Below, one piece after another: positions 15,623-23,958 of a DNA stretch of 50,438 nucleotides. The notes under the pieces were generated by a model. That model searched no databases and was not told where the DNA came from. It worked only from the letters and a program-made list of their open reading frames with translations. How positions within the stretch are numbered: position 1 is the stretch's first letter; each line of letters opens with the position of its first letter. This DNA comes from Streptomyces sp. ISL-36 (GTDB lineage Bacteria > Actinomycetota > Actinomycetes > Streptomycetales > Streptomycetaceae). Position numbers and translations under genes: made by a program. Location: contig NZ_JAGGOS010000056.1 in the NCBI RefSeq assembly GCF_018614205.1, positions 1 to 50,438 on the forward strand. The letters run 5' to 3'.

Positions 15623-16618
15623 ATGAGACTTCTGATCTTGGGTGGTACGGAGTTCGTGGGACGCGCCGTGGCCGAGGCGGCGGTCGCCCGCGGCTGGGAG
15701 GTGACGGTCTTCCACCGGGGGCGTCACGAGCCTCCGGCCGGTACGCGCACACTGATCGGCGACCGTGCGGCCGGGGCGCCGGAGGGGCTCGCCGCCCTCG
15801 CCGGCGGAGCGTGGGACGCCGTCGTCGACACGTGGTCGGCGGCGCCCTCGGCGGTGCGGGACGCGGCGCGGCTGCTCGCGGACCGGGTGGGCCGGTACGT
15901 CTATGTGTCGAGCCGTTCGGTGTACGCCTGGCCGCCGGCGGCCGGCCTCGACGAGGACGGTCCGCTGGTCGAGGGCGACCCGGACGCCGATGAGGTGCCG
16001 TACGCCGAGGCCAAGCGGGGCGGCGAGCTGGCCGCCCTCGACGCGTTCGGATCGGACCGGACGCTGTTCGTCCGCGCGGGCCTGATCATCGGCCCGTACG
16101 AGAACGTGGGCCGTCTGCCCTGGTGGCTGGGGCGGATCGCCCGGGGCGGCCCGGTCCTCGCGCCCGGCCCGCGGACGCTGCCGCTGCAGTACATCGACGT
16201 CCGCGACCTGGCCGAGTGGACGCTCGACGCGACCGAGGCCGGGCTCCGCGGCCCGTACAACCTGGTGTCGCCGCCGGGACACACGACCACGGGCGAACTC
16301 CTCGACGCCTGTGTGCGGGTGACCGGTTCGGACGCCGAACTGCGCTGGACGGCGCCGGAGACGATCCTCGCGGCCGGTGTCGAGCCCTGGTCCGATCTGC
16401 CGGTCTGGATCCCGCCGGGCGAGCTGTACGACGCCATGCACACCGCGGACGTCTCCAAGGCGCTCGGGGCGGGCCTGCGCTGCCGGCCGGCGGCGGAGAC
16501 CGTCGCGGACACCTGGGCCTGGCTGGAATCGATCGGCGGGGCCGCGCCCCAGCGCCCCGACCGGCCGCCGCTGGGCCTCGCCCCTGAGCGGGAGGCGGCG
16601 CTTCTGTCCTCGGACTGA
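15623..16618 (+). CDS. NAD-dependent epimerase/dehydratase family protein
   Basis: 331 aa from ATG 15623. An N-terminal Rossmann motif LILGGTEFVGR (4-14), the strand YVSSRSVYAW and the YxxxK signature YAEAK around residue 130 identify an extended short-chain dehydrogenase (RmlD/GalE-like atypical group). The second half contains PLQYIDVRDLAEWTLDA and GPYNLVSPPGHTT, common in the reductase members that act on sugar or isoprenoid nucleotides. Substrate unknown. No Shine-Dalgarno is evident; CAGAGT 7 nt before the ATG may indicate a leaderless start. Confidence 0.85.
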   Translation: MRLLILGGTEFVGRAVAEAAVARGWEVTVFHRGRHEPPAGTRTLIGDRAAGAPEGLAALAGGAWDAVVDTWSAAPSAVRDAARLLADRVGRYVYVSSRSVYAWPPAAGLDEDGPLVEGDPDADEVPYAEAKRGGELAALDAFGSDRTLFVRAGLIIGPYENVGRLPWWLGRIARGGPVLAPGPRTLPLQYIDVRDLAEWTLDATEAGLRGPYNLVSPPGHTTTGELLDACVRVTGSDAELRWTAPETILAAGVEPWSDLPVWIPPGELYDAMHTADVSKALGAGLRCRPAAETVADTWAWLESIGGAAPQRPDRPPLGLAPEREAALLSSD

Positions 16619-16663
16619 CGCCCTCGGCTGAACGCCTCACGCGTCCCTTCCGTATAGAGCCCC

Positions 16664-18088
16664 ATGGGACGCACACGAAAACGTTCGACGCGCGCGAAGC
16701 GCGTGGTGGCCGCCTCCGTCGCGCTCGTTCTGGGCGGGGGCGGACTCATCGCCGCCAATGTCTACGCCTCGGCCGGCGAGGGCTGGGGCCGCACCCCGGA
16801 GTCCGCCGACCGGATCTCCTACTCCACCATCGACTGTCCCGATGTCGCCGAGGAACTGGCCGAGGTCCCGGACCGCGCCCGCGGGGCGGTGGACCGCGAA
16901 CTGGCCACCCTGGACAGCCAGATCACCGTCGCCTACCAGCGGTTCGCCGAGAACAGGGACCGCATCGCGGATGATCCCGCCTTCGCCGAGCAGCAGATCC
17001 TGACCCCGCTGCGGAACGAACGGCTCGACATCCTCCGGCGGATCGGTCTGCTCACCGACCGGCCGCCCTTGGAGAGCCTGGCGCCCTGCACCCTGCGCGC
17101 GGACGACGACGCCCCCGACGAGGGCGGCCGGGAGGACGGCGAGCCCGGCGAGGGCGAGGAGGGTGAGGAGGGCGGGCAGCAGGCCGGCGAGGGCGCGGGC
17201 AACGGGCCCGAGGACTCCGACTTCGTCGACATCCGTTCCGTACAGCCCAACGTGAAGACGCCCCGGCAGCGCTCGGGCGCCTCCCGCGGCACCTTCTCCA
17301 CCGACTGCGGACGGAACGAGAACGGCCTGTTCAACCCGGACAACGTCATCGTCGCGCCGGGCGTGCGCAACGGCGCCCACCACATGCACGACTACGTCGG
17401 CAACCAGGCCAACGACGCCTTCGCCGGCGACGACGACCTCGCCCGGGGCCGGACCACCTGCCGCAACCAGGGCGACCGTTCCACGTACTACTGGCCCGTC
17501 CTGCGTCTCCAGAACGGGCAGGCCGAGAACGACGCGAAGGCCGACGGCGGCGGGAACGACCAGAACGTGGGCGAGATCCAGACACCGGCCGAGGTCACGC
17601 TGGACTTCGTCGGCAGTCCGGTCTCCAAGGTCACCGCGATGCCGCGCTTCCTGCGGATCATCACCGGCGACGCCAAGGCGTTCACCAACGGCGACGCCAA
17701 CGCCAACGCCTCCTGGTCCTGCACCGGCTTCGAGGACCGTCAGCTGAAGGACAAGTACCCGATCTGCCCGGAGGGCAGCAAGGTGGTGCGGACCTTCCGG
17801 TTCCAGAGCTGCTGGGACGGGCGGAACATCGACAGCGCCAACCACCGCACCCACGTGGCCTTCGCGGATCCGGCCAGCGGCCGCTGCGGCAACGGCTTCC
17901 GTGCCATCCCGCAGCTCGTGCAGCGGATCGTCTACGACGTGCCTTCCGGCCCGGGGTTCGCCGTCGACTCCTTCCCCGAGCAGCTGCACAAGCCGGTCAC
18001 CGACCACGGCGACTTCATCAACGTCTTCGACAAGCGGCTGATGAAGCGCCTGGTGAGCTGTATCAACGAGGGGCGCCGCTGCACCTAG
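16664..18088 (+). CDS. DUF1996 secreted protein
   Basis: 474 aa, exported: MGRTRKRSTRAKRVVAASVA, then LVLGGGGLIAANVYASAGEG. A first helical region (about 40-145) is followed by an acidic Glu/Gly-rich linker (about 150-185), then the DUF1996 domain: NPDNVIVAPGVRNGAHHMHDYVGN (near 224), TTCRNQGDRSTYYWPVL, RFQSCWDGRNIDSANHRTHVAF. The family occurs in actinomycetes and fungi, often in secreted proteins with histidine-rich cores; its enzymatic activity is not established. TATAGA at 16653-16658 sits just before the ATG. It stands alone on the plus strand and is convergent with a lipoprotein gene. Confidence 0.85.
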   Translation: MGRTRKRSTRAKRVVAASVALVLGGGGLIAANVYASAGEGWGRTPESADRISYSTIDCPDVAEELAEVPDRARGAVDRELATLDSQITVAYQRFAENRDRIADDPAFAEQQILTPLRNERLDILRRIGLLTDRPPLESLAPCTLRADDDAPDEGGREDGEPGEGEEGEEGGQQAGEGAGNGPEDSDFVDIRSVQPNVKTPRQRSGASRGTFSTDCGRNENGLFNPDNVIVAPGVRNGAHHMHDYVGNQANDAFAGDDDLARGRTTCRNQGDRSTYYWPVLRLQNGQAENDAKADGGGNDQNVGEIQTPAEVTLDFVGSPVSKVTAMPRFLRIITGDAKAFTNGDANANASWSCTGFEDRQLKDKYPICPEGSKVVRTFRFQSCWDGRNIDSANHRTHVAFADPASGRCGNGFRAIPQLVQRIVYDVPSGPGFAVDSFPEQLHKPVTDHGDFINVFDKRLMKRLVSCINEGRRCT

Positions 18089-18126
18089 CACCGGAGCCGG
18101 CCCCCCTCCCGGCCCCGGCCCCCCTA

Positions 18127-18168
18127 CCGGCACCGGCACCGGCACCGGCTCCGGCTCCGGCTCCGGCT
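18127..18168. repeat. Hexamer tandem array CCGGCA/CCGGCT
   Basis: Three CCGGCA units followed by four CCGGCT units in the gap between two convergent genes. The last unit reaches the stop codon of the lipoprotein gene (18168-18170). Confidence 0.85.
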
Positions 18169-18593
18169 CAGTGCTGGTGTTTCGAGGGGTGCGCGGAAGG
18201 GTGCGACGAGGGGTGCGACGCGTGCGGCTCGGCGGTCTCGATCTGACCGCCGAGCCGTTCGCGTACGCGTGCCACCGTCCGGGCGTCGCCCGCCACGGTC
18301 CACTTCCTGCCGACGAGGTACGAACCGCCGTAGTCCTTGGCCTCGTTGATCCACTCGCGCTGGCCACGGTCGGTGGTGAAGGTGAGGAGGACGTACGCCC
18401 CGTCCTGGGTCGCGCACTTCGCCCGGCGCAGCTCGGCGGCGTCCGTCTGGACGTCCGGCTCGCACGCCGCCTTCTCGGCGATCTGCTCCAGGGTGCCGGT
18501 GGTCTCCTCGGGCGCGCTCTCCCCGCAGCCTGTCAGCAGCACGCTCGCGGTCAGGAAGGCCACCGTCGCTGTTCGCCGCGTACGCATCAACAT
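18168..18593 (-). CDS. Small lipoprotein
   Basis: 141 aa from ATG 18593, with AGGATG 7 nt upstream. A signal peptide ends in the lipobox LLTGC (C23), so it is anchored to the outer face of the membrane. The mature part carries CEPDVQTDAAELRRAKC, then VLLTFTTDRGQREWINEAKD, and ends in a His/Ser/Pro-rich tail (HASHPSSHPSAHPSKHQH) that could bind metal. The two cysteines may form a disulfide. No family is recognised. Convergent with the DUF1996 gene; the adjacent tyrosine phosphatase gene is divergent. Confidence 0.85.
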   Translation of the reverse strand: MLMRTRRTATVAFLTASVLLTGCGESAPEETTGTLEQIAEKAACEPDVQTDAAELRRAKCATQDGAYVLLTFTTDRGQREWINEAKDYGGSYLVGRKWTVAGDARTVARVRERLGGQIETAEPHASHPSSHPSAHPSKHQH

Positions 18594-18705
18594 TCGCTCA
18601 TCCTGCCCTCCCGGCTCGGCGCTGCGTGGCCGAACGCCAGGAGTGGTGGAATCCGATCGATTACGGTTTGGTACGAAAAGGACCGATCCGGAGGAGTCGA
18701 CGCCC

Positions 18706-19506
18706 ATGCCCGCCATTCCCGCCGTCACCGTCGCCAACCTCCGGGACCTGGGCGGTCTGCCCCTCGGCGAGGGTCGCAGCGTCCGCCCCGGCCGGGCCTT
18801 CCGCTCGGGCCAGCTCGACCGGCTCGACCCCTCCGACGCGATCGTGACCGGCCTGGGCATCCGTACCGTCGTCGACTTCCGGACCGCGGCCGAGCGCGCG
18901 GACCGGCCCGACCACCTGCCGGACGGCGGGCGCCTGATCGTCGCGGACGTGCTCGCGGACCATCTGGCCACGAGCGGCCTGCCGCCCGCGGCCCGGCTGA
19001 AGACGCTGCTCACCAACCCGGTCCTTGCCGAGGAGGTGCTCGGCGGCGGGCGGGCGCAGGAGTCCTTCGCCCGGACCTACCGGGCCTTCGTCTCCACCGA
19101 TTCCGCCCGCGCCGCCTACCGGGCCTTCCTCACCGAGCTGGGCGATCCGCACGCCGGCCCGCTGCTCTTCCACTGCACGGCGGGCAAGGACCGCACCGGG
19201 TGGGCGGCGACGATCGTGCTGTCGCTGCTCGGGGCCGACGACGACACGGTCATGGCGGAGTACCTGTCGGTCAACACGGCCGTACGGCAGGCGTTCGCGC
19301 CGATGATCGAGGGGTTCACGGCGCAGGGCGGCGACCCGGAGCTGGCACTGGCGCTGATCGGGGTCGTGCCCGGGTATCTGGCCGCGGCGCTCGACGAGGT
19401 GGCGGTCCGGCACGGCTCGATGGAGAAGTACGTCAGGGAGGGGCTGGGCGTCCCGGACGAGGTGACGGACGTGATCCGTGAACGGCTGACGGTGTACGCG
19501 GCCTGA
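18706..19506 (+). CDS. Tyrosine/serine protein phosphatase (DSP-like)
   Basis: 266 aa. ATG 18706 with GGAGGAGTC upstream. It opens with the family signature VANLRDLGGLPLGEGRSVRPG, then FRSGQLDRLDP and TVVDFRTAAER, and contains the P-loop HCTAGKDRTG with catalytic C157 and R163. This is the Y_phosphatase3 group of bacterial protein tyrosine phosphatases (relatives of MptpB). No export signal, so it is cytoplasmic. Substrates are unknown. The stop is 49 nt before the next gene, so they may be co-transcribed. Confidence 0.92.
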   Translation: MPAIPAVTVANLRDLGGLPLGEGRSVRPGRAFRSGQLDRLDPSDAIVTGLGIRTVVDFRTAAERADRPDHLPDGGRLIVADVLADHLATSGLPPAARLKTLLTNPVLAEEVLGGGRAQESFARTYRAFVSTDSARAAYRAFLTELGDPHAGPLLFHCTAGKDRTGWAATIVLSLLGADDDTVMAEYLSVNTAVRQAFAPMIEGFTAQGGDPELALALIGVVPGYLAAALDEVAVRHGSMEKYVREGLGVPDEVTDVIRERLTVYAA

Positions 19507-19555
19507 GCCCCACCGCCCGGGGTGACCATCGGATCATTCGCTCGTTCTGCTGAAT

Positions 19556-21496
19556 GTGAGCACCCAGGATCTCGCCCCCTCCCCCGCCGGTCCCGGTCCC
19601 GGTCCCGTCGACGTCGAGCAGGCCGAGGCCGCGCTCGTCGAGCACTACCCGCGGCTGGTCCGGATCGCGTATCTCGTCCTGCCGCCCTCCCTGGGCCGCA
19701 ACCGGAGGGTGCTGACCGCCCACGCGCTCGTACAGCGGTCGCTGCCGCGCCGCAGGACGTCCGGGGCCGCTGCCCCGGGCTGCTCGGTTCGCGCCGAGGA
19801 CGCGGTCGACCCCGGATACGCGTACGTGCGGGGCGAGGTGCTCCGGCAGGCGCTGATCGCCGGTCTGCCGCTGCGGCGGTGGGCGCTGCCGCGGCGGGCA
19901 CAGTTCCCGCCGCTGCTGCCGCAGGTGTGGGGGCTGCGGCTGTTCCCGCGCGCCGGCGGTGCCGACGAACTCGCCCTCGACCAGCGGCTCTCCGCCCTCT
20001 CCGGGCCCGCCCGCGCGGCGTACGTGCTGCGCGGTCTGGAGCGGCAGGGGGATCCCGAGGTGCTGCGGGTGCTCACGGCAGCGGGCGTGGAGGATGCCCA
20101 GGCCGCCCTGGACGCGGCGGACGGCGTGGAGGCGGCGGGCGGAATCGGCACGGCCGCGCTGCTCGACTCGCCCGAGTTCGACCCGTGCTCGCTGCAGGCC
20201 CGGCCGACGGATCTGATGCGCCGCCGCCAGCACGGGAAGGCCGCGCTGGCCGCGGCGGCGGCCGTGGTGGTGTGCGGGACGCTGCTCGGGCTGCCCGGGG
20301 ACGGCTGGGGGAGAAACGGTGCTGCGGCCCCCTCGTACGCGCGCAATCCGGCGGCCGAGGCGGCGCTCGACCCGGGGCGGCTGAAGCGGGTCCCCCCGGG
20401 GGTCTGGCAGCACTCCGCCCGTACGGACTTCTCGGTCTGGCCGGCCCGCGGGGCTCTGACCGGCGACCGGGCGCTGCTGCGGCGGGCGCTCGCGGTGTGG
20501 GCGCGGCCCGGCGGTTCGGTGCAGGCCTCCGCGACGCCCGGGACGCCGGTGGGGCCGCCGATGGGGCCGCCGCAGCTGCTGTACGCGGGCGAGGTCGACG
20601 GATCGCGGGTGGTGCTGTTCCACGACGGGCTGCGGGCGGTGCGGTATGCCGAGCCGGTCGGGGAGACGAGCGGGGCGGCGCTGGACTTCGCACGGACGGA
20701 CGGGGCCGACGCCGTCGGCTCCTCGGCGCTCGTCGCCTCGCGCACCTCGGCCAATGTCCGCTATCTGACGGCACCTTGGGTACGGGAGACGGCGGTGCGG
20801 GACCTGTTGGCGCCGTCGAAGGAGCCCTGGTCGCTGGAGCGGAACGCGGACGGGCTGACCCGGGCGATGCTCAGCCCGGTGCAGGCGCCGGGGTGCGCGT
20901 CCTGGAACACGCTGCAGGTGCGGGACGGGACGGGGACGCGGCTGCTGACCGATCTGGGCGAGCTGGCGCCGGCCCGGCTGACCTCCGGGCCGCCGGCGGC
21001 ACCGGTGGACCCGACGGGGGCGGAGGCGCGGGCGGGCTGGGCGCGGACGGCGTGCCAGCTCGTGGCGGTCCGTTCGCACGGGGTGCGGTCGGTGAACGCC
21101 TGGCGGTTCGCCGAACAGCGGCTGCCCGAGGGCGCGGGGCGGGCTGCCTGGCTGTGCACGCGGGCGGAGACCTGGCGGGGTACGGGGAGCAGGGTGCTGG
21201 CCCAGTTCCAGGTCCCGGCGCCGGACGCGGCGGCGGCGCTCGCGGCGAAGGCGGACGAGTCCCCGGCGTGCGGGGTGCGCGAGCCGCGGGTCCTCGCCGG
21301 GGTGCTCTGGCAGGCGAAGAGCGGCCAGTGGTACGTCCTGGCGGCGGGCAGCGATGACCTCGCCTCGCTGCGGACCTCGGGCGGTGTCGTCGGCCGGGCG
21401 CAGGGGCATCTGCTGGCGCTGAAGGCGAAGCCGGGGGCCCGGGCGGACCTCGACGGCACGCTGAGGAGCGGGGAGAGGGTGAGCGCACTGCGGTAG
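19556..21496 (+). CDS. Membrane protein with degenerate sigma-factor-like N-terminus
   Basis: 646 aa from GTG 19556, which has no clear ribosome site. The cytoplasmic N-terminus has two segments resembling ECF sigma factors: residues about 22-65 (EAALVEHYPRLVRIAYLVLP, like region 2) and about 142-186 (DQRLSALSGPARAAYVLRGL followed by AGVEDAQAALDAA, like region 4), but the DNA-contact part of region 4 is poorly kept. One transmembrane helix lies at about 228-246. The roughly 400-residue extracellular part holds scattered cysteines and no recognised domain. A decayed sigma domain fused to a sensor-like ectodomain is the best description; function unknown. Confidence 0.75.
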   Translation: MSTQDLAPSPAGPGPGPVDVEQAEAALVEHYPRLVRIAYLVLPPSLGRNRRVLTAHALVQRSLPRRRTSGAAAPGCSVRAEDAVDPGYAYVRGEVLRQALIAGLPLRRWALPRRAQFPPLLPQVWGLRLFPRAGGADELALDQRLSALSGPARAAYVLRGLERQGDPEVLRVLTAAGVEDAQAALDAADGVEAAGGIGTAALLDSPEFDPCSLQARPTDLMRRRQHGKAALAAAAAVVVCGTLLGLPGDGWGRNGAAAPSYARNPAAEAALDPGRLKRVPPGVWQHSARTDFSVWPARGALTGDRALLRRALAVWARPGGSVQASATPGTPVGPPMGPPQLLYAGEVDGSRVVLFHDGLRAVRYAEPVGETSGAALDFARTDGADAVGSSALVASRTSANVRYLTAPWVRETAVRDLLAPSKEPWSLERNADGLTRAMLSPVQAPGCASWNTLQVRDGTGTRLLTDLGELAPARLTSGPPAAPVDPTGAEARAGWARTACQLVAVRSHGVRSVNAWRFAEQRLPEGAGRAAWLCTRAETWRGTGSRVLAQFQVPAPDAAAALAAKADESPACGVREPRVLAGVLWQAKSGQWYVLAAGSDDLASLRTSGGVVGRAQGHLLALKAKPGARADLDGTLRSGERVSALR

Positions 21497-21586
21497 CGGC
21501 CGGGAGGCGCCGCGCCGTGGTGGGTGCGGCGCGATGCTCGGGAAAAAGCGCGTGCACGACTCTGTCGCCGACTCCTTACCTCTCAG

Positions 21587-21592
21587 TACATT
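21587..21592 (+). promoter_or_regulatory. -10 element TACATT, leaderless start of the diiron-type gene
   Basis: TACATT ends 6 nt before ATG 21599 and no Shine-Dalgarno lies between, so transcription would begin at the A of the start codon. No convincing -35 is seen. Confidence 0.5.
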
Positions 21593-21598
21593 GACGCC

Positions 21599-22483
21599 AT
21601 GTCTAATACGAGGCCTGCACCGGTGGCGTCGGAGCACATCGAACTCAAGGCACGGAAGGTCTCCTTCGACTGGGAGGAGACCCCGCTCCACTGGGTTCCC
21701 GGCGACCCGTTCACCACCCACACCATCAACGTGCTGCACCTGCTGCTGCCGGCCGGCGAACGCTGGTTCGTGCACGTCTACAAGCAGGTACTCCCGTACA
21801 TCACCGACGACCGGCTCCGCGCGGACGTCATCGGCTTCATCGGTCAGGAGGCCGTCCACTCCCAGGCCCACGACGACGTGCTCCCCCACCTCAAGCAGCT
21901 CGGCCTCGACCCCACGCCCTACACCGCCCAGGTCGACTGGTTCTTCGAGAAGCTGCTCGGGGACCGGACCCTGCCGCCGGGCAGGCCGCGCCGCTGGTGG
22001 CTGATGGAGCGGGTCGCCCTCATCGCCGCCATCGAGCACTACACCGCCTTCCTCGGCAACTGGGTCCTCAACGCCGAGGAGCTCGACCGCCGGGGCGCCG
22101 ACCCCACCATGCTGGACCTGCTGCGCTGGCACGGCGCCGAGGAGGTCGAGCACCGCTCCGTCGCGTTCGAACTCTTCATGCACCTCGACGGCGGATACCG
22201 TCGCCGGGCCCGCACCTGGGCCACCGCCTTCACGGCACTGGTCTTCCTCTGGCAGCGCGGCACCCGCTTCTTCATGGAGAACGACCCCACGCTCATCGAC
22301 GGAAAGGCGTCGGTCGGGCAGCTCGTCCGCAAGGGCAGGGAGGGTGTGCTGCCCTCCACCCCCGACCTGCTGCGGGCGGTCCCCCGCTACCTCCGCCGCT
22401 CCTACCACCCCTCCCAGGAGGGGGACACCGCCCAGGCCGTGGCCTACCTCGCCGCCTCCCCCGGCGCCAACGGAGGCCGCTGA
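21599..22483 (+). CDS. Metal-dependent hydrolase family / probable diiron protein
   Basis: 294 aa, soluble, with a possible membrane-associated helix near 205-222. It matches the predicted metal-dependent hydrolase family (Metal_hydrol type). Its histidine/glutamate motifs, however, look like a ferritin-like diiron site: EAVH (E84, H87), EHYTAF (E146, H147) and AEEVEH (E182, H185). Its stop overlaps the start of a flavin/Fe-S reductase by 1 nt, so the pair is one operon. That context suits a diiron oxygenase with its electron donor better than a hydrolase. Substrate unknown. Confidence 0.82.
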   Translation: MSNTRPAPVASEHIELKARKVSFDWEETPLHWVPGDPFTTHTINVLHLLLPAGERWFVHVYKQVLPYITDDRLRADVIGFIGQEAVHSQAHDDVLPHLKQLGLDPTPYTAQVDWFFEKLLGDRTLPPGRPRRWWLMERVALIAAIEHYTAFLGNWVLNAEELDRRGADPTMLDLLRWHGAEEVEHRSVAFELFMHLDGGYRRRARTWATAFTALVFLWQRGTRFFMENDPTLIDGKASVGQLVRKGREGVLPSTPDLLRAVPRYLRRSYHPSQEGDTAQAVAYLAASPGANGGR

Positions 22484-23544
22484 TGCCCCGGCCGATCACC
22501 CTCGCCCTGGTCGCCGGAGCCGCGCTCCTCGCCAAGCGCGCCGTGCGCCGCCGGATCAACGCCGCCCCGCTGTGGCCCCTGCCCGCCCTCGACGAACCGA
22601 CGTCGGGCCGCGGCCGCCTCGCCACCGTCACCAGGAAAGTCCTCGTCACCGGGCGCACCACGCCCGCCGAGGGCGTGGTCCAGCTCCGCCTGGAGGGCAC
22701 CGGCCTGCCCGCCTGGCAGCCCGGCGCCCACGTCGACCTGGTGCTGCCCTCCGGCCTGGTGCGGCAGTACTCGCTCTGCGGCGACCCGGCCGACCCCGAC
22801 ACGTACACGGTGGCGACGCGCCTGATCGAGGAGGCGCGGGGCGGCCGGGGCGGCTCCCGCGAGGTGCACGAACAGCTCCACGAGGGCACGGAGATCGAGA
22901 TCCGCGGCCCCCGCAACCGCTTCCCGCTCGTCGACGCCCCGGCCTACGTCTTCGTCGCCGGCGGCATCGGCATCACACCCCTGCTGCCCATGCTGCGCGC
23001 CGCCGACCGGGCCGGCGCCGACTGGCGGCTGCTGTACGGCGGACGCAGCCGCGCCACCATGCCGTACCTCGACGAGATCGAGAAGCTGGGGGGCGACCGG
23101 GTGACGGTCGTCGCCGAGGACGAGTCGGGCCTCGTGGAGCTCGGCTTCCTCTCCGGGGTCCCCGAGGAGACGGCCGTGTACTGCTGCGGCCCGGACGGCC
23201 TGATGGACGCGGTGGCCGCCGCGATGCCCGAGGGACGGAGCCCGTATCTGGAGCGCTTCTCCCCCGCCGCCACGGCCGGCGGCGGCCCCTTCGAGGTCGA
23301 ACTGCGGCGCAGCGGGCGTACGTTGACGGTGGCGGCCGACCAGTCGGTGCTCGCCGCGGTCCGCGCCGAGGTGCCGGGCGTCTCGTACTCCTGCGAGCAG
23401 GGGTTCTGCGGGACCTGTCAACAGCGGGTCCTGGAGGGCGAGATCGACCACCGGGACGAACTGCTCACCGACGCCGAGCGCACCGACTCCATGCTGATCT
23501 GCGTGTCGCGGTGCGCGGGCGAACGGCTGGTTCTGGACCTCTAG
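22483..23544 (+). CDS. Phthalate-dioxygenase-reductase-like flavin / [2Fe-2S] reductase
   Basis: 353 aa. Domains in order: a short N-terminal helix; a flavin-binding barrel with the motif RQYSLCG (about 86-92); an NAD-binding domain with VAGGIGITPLLPM; and a C-terminal plant-type ferredoxin with cysteines C304, C309, C312 (CEQGFCGTC) and C340. This is the phthalate dioxygenase reductase layout: NAD(P)H to flavin to 2Fe-2S. The start ATG 22483 overlaps the previous stop, so it is translationally coupled to the diiron-type protein and very likely its electron donor. Confidence 0.93.
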   Translation: MPRPITLALVAGAALLAKRAVRRRINAAPLWPLPALDEPTSGRGRLATVTRKVLVTGRTTPAEGVVQLRLEGTGLPAWQPGAHVDLVLPSGLVRQYSLCGDPADPDTYTVATRLIEEARGGRGGSREVHEQLHEGTEIEIRGPRNRFPLVDAPAYVFVAGGIGITPLLPMLRAADRAGADWRLLYGGRSRATMPYLDEIEKLGGDRVTVVAEDESGLVELGFLSGVPEETAVYCCGPDGLMDAVAAAMPEGRSPYLERFSPAATAGGGPFEVELRRSGRTLTVAADQSVLAAVRAEVPGVSYSCEQGFCGTCQQRVLEGEIDHRDELLTDAERTDSMLICVSRCAGERLVLDL

Positions 23545-23575
23545 GGGGCGGCCCTGGGTGTATTGCCCTGTGAGG

Positions 23576-23920
23576 TCAGGGAAGGATCAGCCAGTCGAAG
23601 GCCAGTGCGGCGGCGAGTCCGCCCGCCAGGAGCCAGGTGCCCAGGCGGGTACGGCCGTTGCGGGAGAGTTCGATCACCACACCGCAGAGGATCATGGCCA
23701 GCCCGTACACGCCGACGACCAGCACGGACGTACGGCTGGCCAGTCTGATCGCCAGGACGGCCGCCATCGCGACCAGCAGGACGGCCGCGACCGCTATCCG
23801 CAGATGGCGTGCCTGCTTGGGCGTCATGCCCGTCGCCTCGCCCTCGGGGGCGACCGCCGGGGAGCCCTGAACCGCCGGGGAGTCCTGAACCGCCGGGGAG
23901 TCCTGATCAGAAGCGCTCAT
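23576..23920 (-). CDS. Small membrane protein
   Basis: 114 aa with three hydrophobic segments (about 42-60 IAVAAVLLVAMAAVLAIRLA, 66-84 VLVVGVYGLAMILCGVVIEL, 95-112 TWLLAGGLAAALAFDWLILP). The N-terminus has a repeated DSPAVQ unit (DQDSPAVQDSPAVQGSPAV), encoded by near-identical DNA copies around 23862-23905. No catalytic motif is seen. It is divergent from a TetR gene with a palindromic operator between them, so it is a likely target of that regulator. Confidence 0.8.
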   Translation of the reverse strand: MSASDQDSPAVQDSPAVQGSPAVAPEGEATGMTPKQARHLRIAVAAVLLVAMAAVLAIRLASRTSVLVVGVYGLAMILCGVVIELSRNGRTRLGTWLLAGGLAAALAFDWLILP

Positions 23921-23932
23921 GTGGTGGGAGCG

Positions 23933-23948
23933 TAACGGACGCCCGTTA
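23933..23948. promoter_or_regulatory. Palindromic TetR operator
   Basis: TAACGGACGCCCGTTA: two perfect 6-bp arms (TAACGG/CCGTTA) around ACGC. It lies in the 38-nt gap between the divergent starts. It overlaps the likely -10 of tetR, TAGGCT (23947-23952), which ends 6 nt before ATG 23959. Confidence 0.75.
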
Positions 23949-23958
23949 GGCTGTTCGC

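Noticed and set aside
18127..18168. Hexamer array considered as CRISPR-like
   Set aside because: Units are 6 bp with no spacers; a simple tandem repeat.
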